Below, one piece after another: positions 63,880 to 64,000 of a DNA stretch of 64,000 bases. The notes beneath the pieces were generated by a model. That model did no database searches, was not told the DNA's origin, and saw nothing but the letters and a program-made list of their open reading frames with translations. A program made the translations under genes and the position numbers. Within the stretch, counting starts at the first letter, position 1, and every line of letters begins with the position of its first letter. The DNA comes from Martinezella tropici (lineage in GTDB: Bacteria; Pseudomonadota; Alphaproteobacteria; Rhizobiales; Rhizobiaceae): NCBI GenBank assembly GCA_000799755.1, contig JUHI01000004.1:124001-188000 (forward strand), in the 5' to 3' direction.

Positions 63880-64000
63880 GAACGTTCTTCCCATTGAACC
63901 GTGACGCCAAATCCGGCGTGTTGTTGGCACGATAGAGCAAGAACATTGCTCAAACCTAAATCTATACACACGGTTTCGGCAGTATAAGCACGTAGAGCAC

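Noticed and set aside
63935..63951. GAGCAA-N5-TTGCTC dyad upstream of cheW
   Set aside because: Short arms, no known matching regulator site, and the region is cut by the window edge; too weak to report as an operator.

Overview
The window reads as chromosomal backbone of an alphaproteobacterium of the Rhizobiaceae, most likely Rhizobium sensu lato. The grounds are: gene order (sdhCDAB; mdh-sucC-sucD-sucA-sucB...lpd; priA-membrane protein-atpHAGDC, all familiar in Rhizobiales), high GC with strong G/C third-position bias, an Omp19-type lipoprotein, and several intergenic palindromic elements of the kind seen across rhizobial genomes. I see no rRNA, tRNA, CRISPR, insertion sequence or prophage. 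Nearly every gene looks intact.

Layout. 1-4.1 kb: start of hemC (minus), then tsaD-gpsA-YciI-EVE-methyltransferase, then a small exported protein on minus. 4.4-7.9 kb: sdhCDAB. 8.1-10 kb: Omp19-like lipoprotein and zapE. 10.2-22.6 kb: TCA supercluster mdh-sucC-[DUF1579]-sucD-sucA-sucB-[DUF4241-exported-SDR-LysE]-lpdA, in which TCA genes are interrupted twice by non-TCA genes. 22.7-32.2 kb: M16 protease, DUF2867, TraB/GumN, xerC, acyltransferase, RecF-like ATPase, uridine-kinase-like protein, MarC. 32.8-40.8 kb: priA, a membrane protein, and F1 ATP synthase atpHAGDC. 41-47.9 kb: LysR regulator divergent from an iron-ADH/ALDH/enolase-superfamily catabolic set, then a membrane acyltransferase. 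47.3-48.5 kb: flavin reductase divergent from soxR. 48.5-51.7 kb: glpD, glpR and an SDR. 51.8-61.4 kb: ArsR and LysR regulators followed by a complete NAD-linked molybdenum formate dehydrogenase operon (fdsG-fdsB-fdsA-fdhD-fdsD) and an oxalate/formate-type (OFA) transporter. 61.4-63.9 kb: a soluble double-PAS chemoreceptor and a CheW.

Together the genes are mostly central energy metabolism: TCA cycle (malate, succinyl-CoA, 2-oxoglutarate, succinate steps), respiratory entry (SDH, GlpD, formate dehydrogenase) and ATP synthase, with local regulators placed next to their likely targets.

The most informative non-coding signals are: a textbook SoxR box inside a 19-bp-spaced promoter of the flavin reductase; a 21-bp perfect palindrome straddling the stop codon of the LysR gene directly upstream of fdsG; CGAAA-type repeats around glpR/glpD; a 12-bp-arm inverted repeat upstream of the M16 protease; a roughly 210-bp long-inverted-repeat element inside the formate dehydrogenase operon; and intergenic GCATGATC palindromes lying inside operons. 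I found no convincing brand-new biological system. The best leads are the foreign genes embedded in the TCA operon and the regulator/operator arrangement of the formate dehydrogenase locus.
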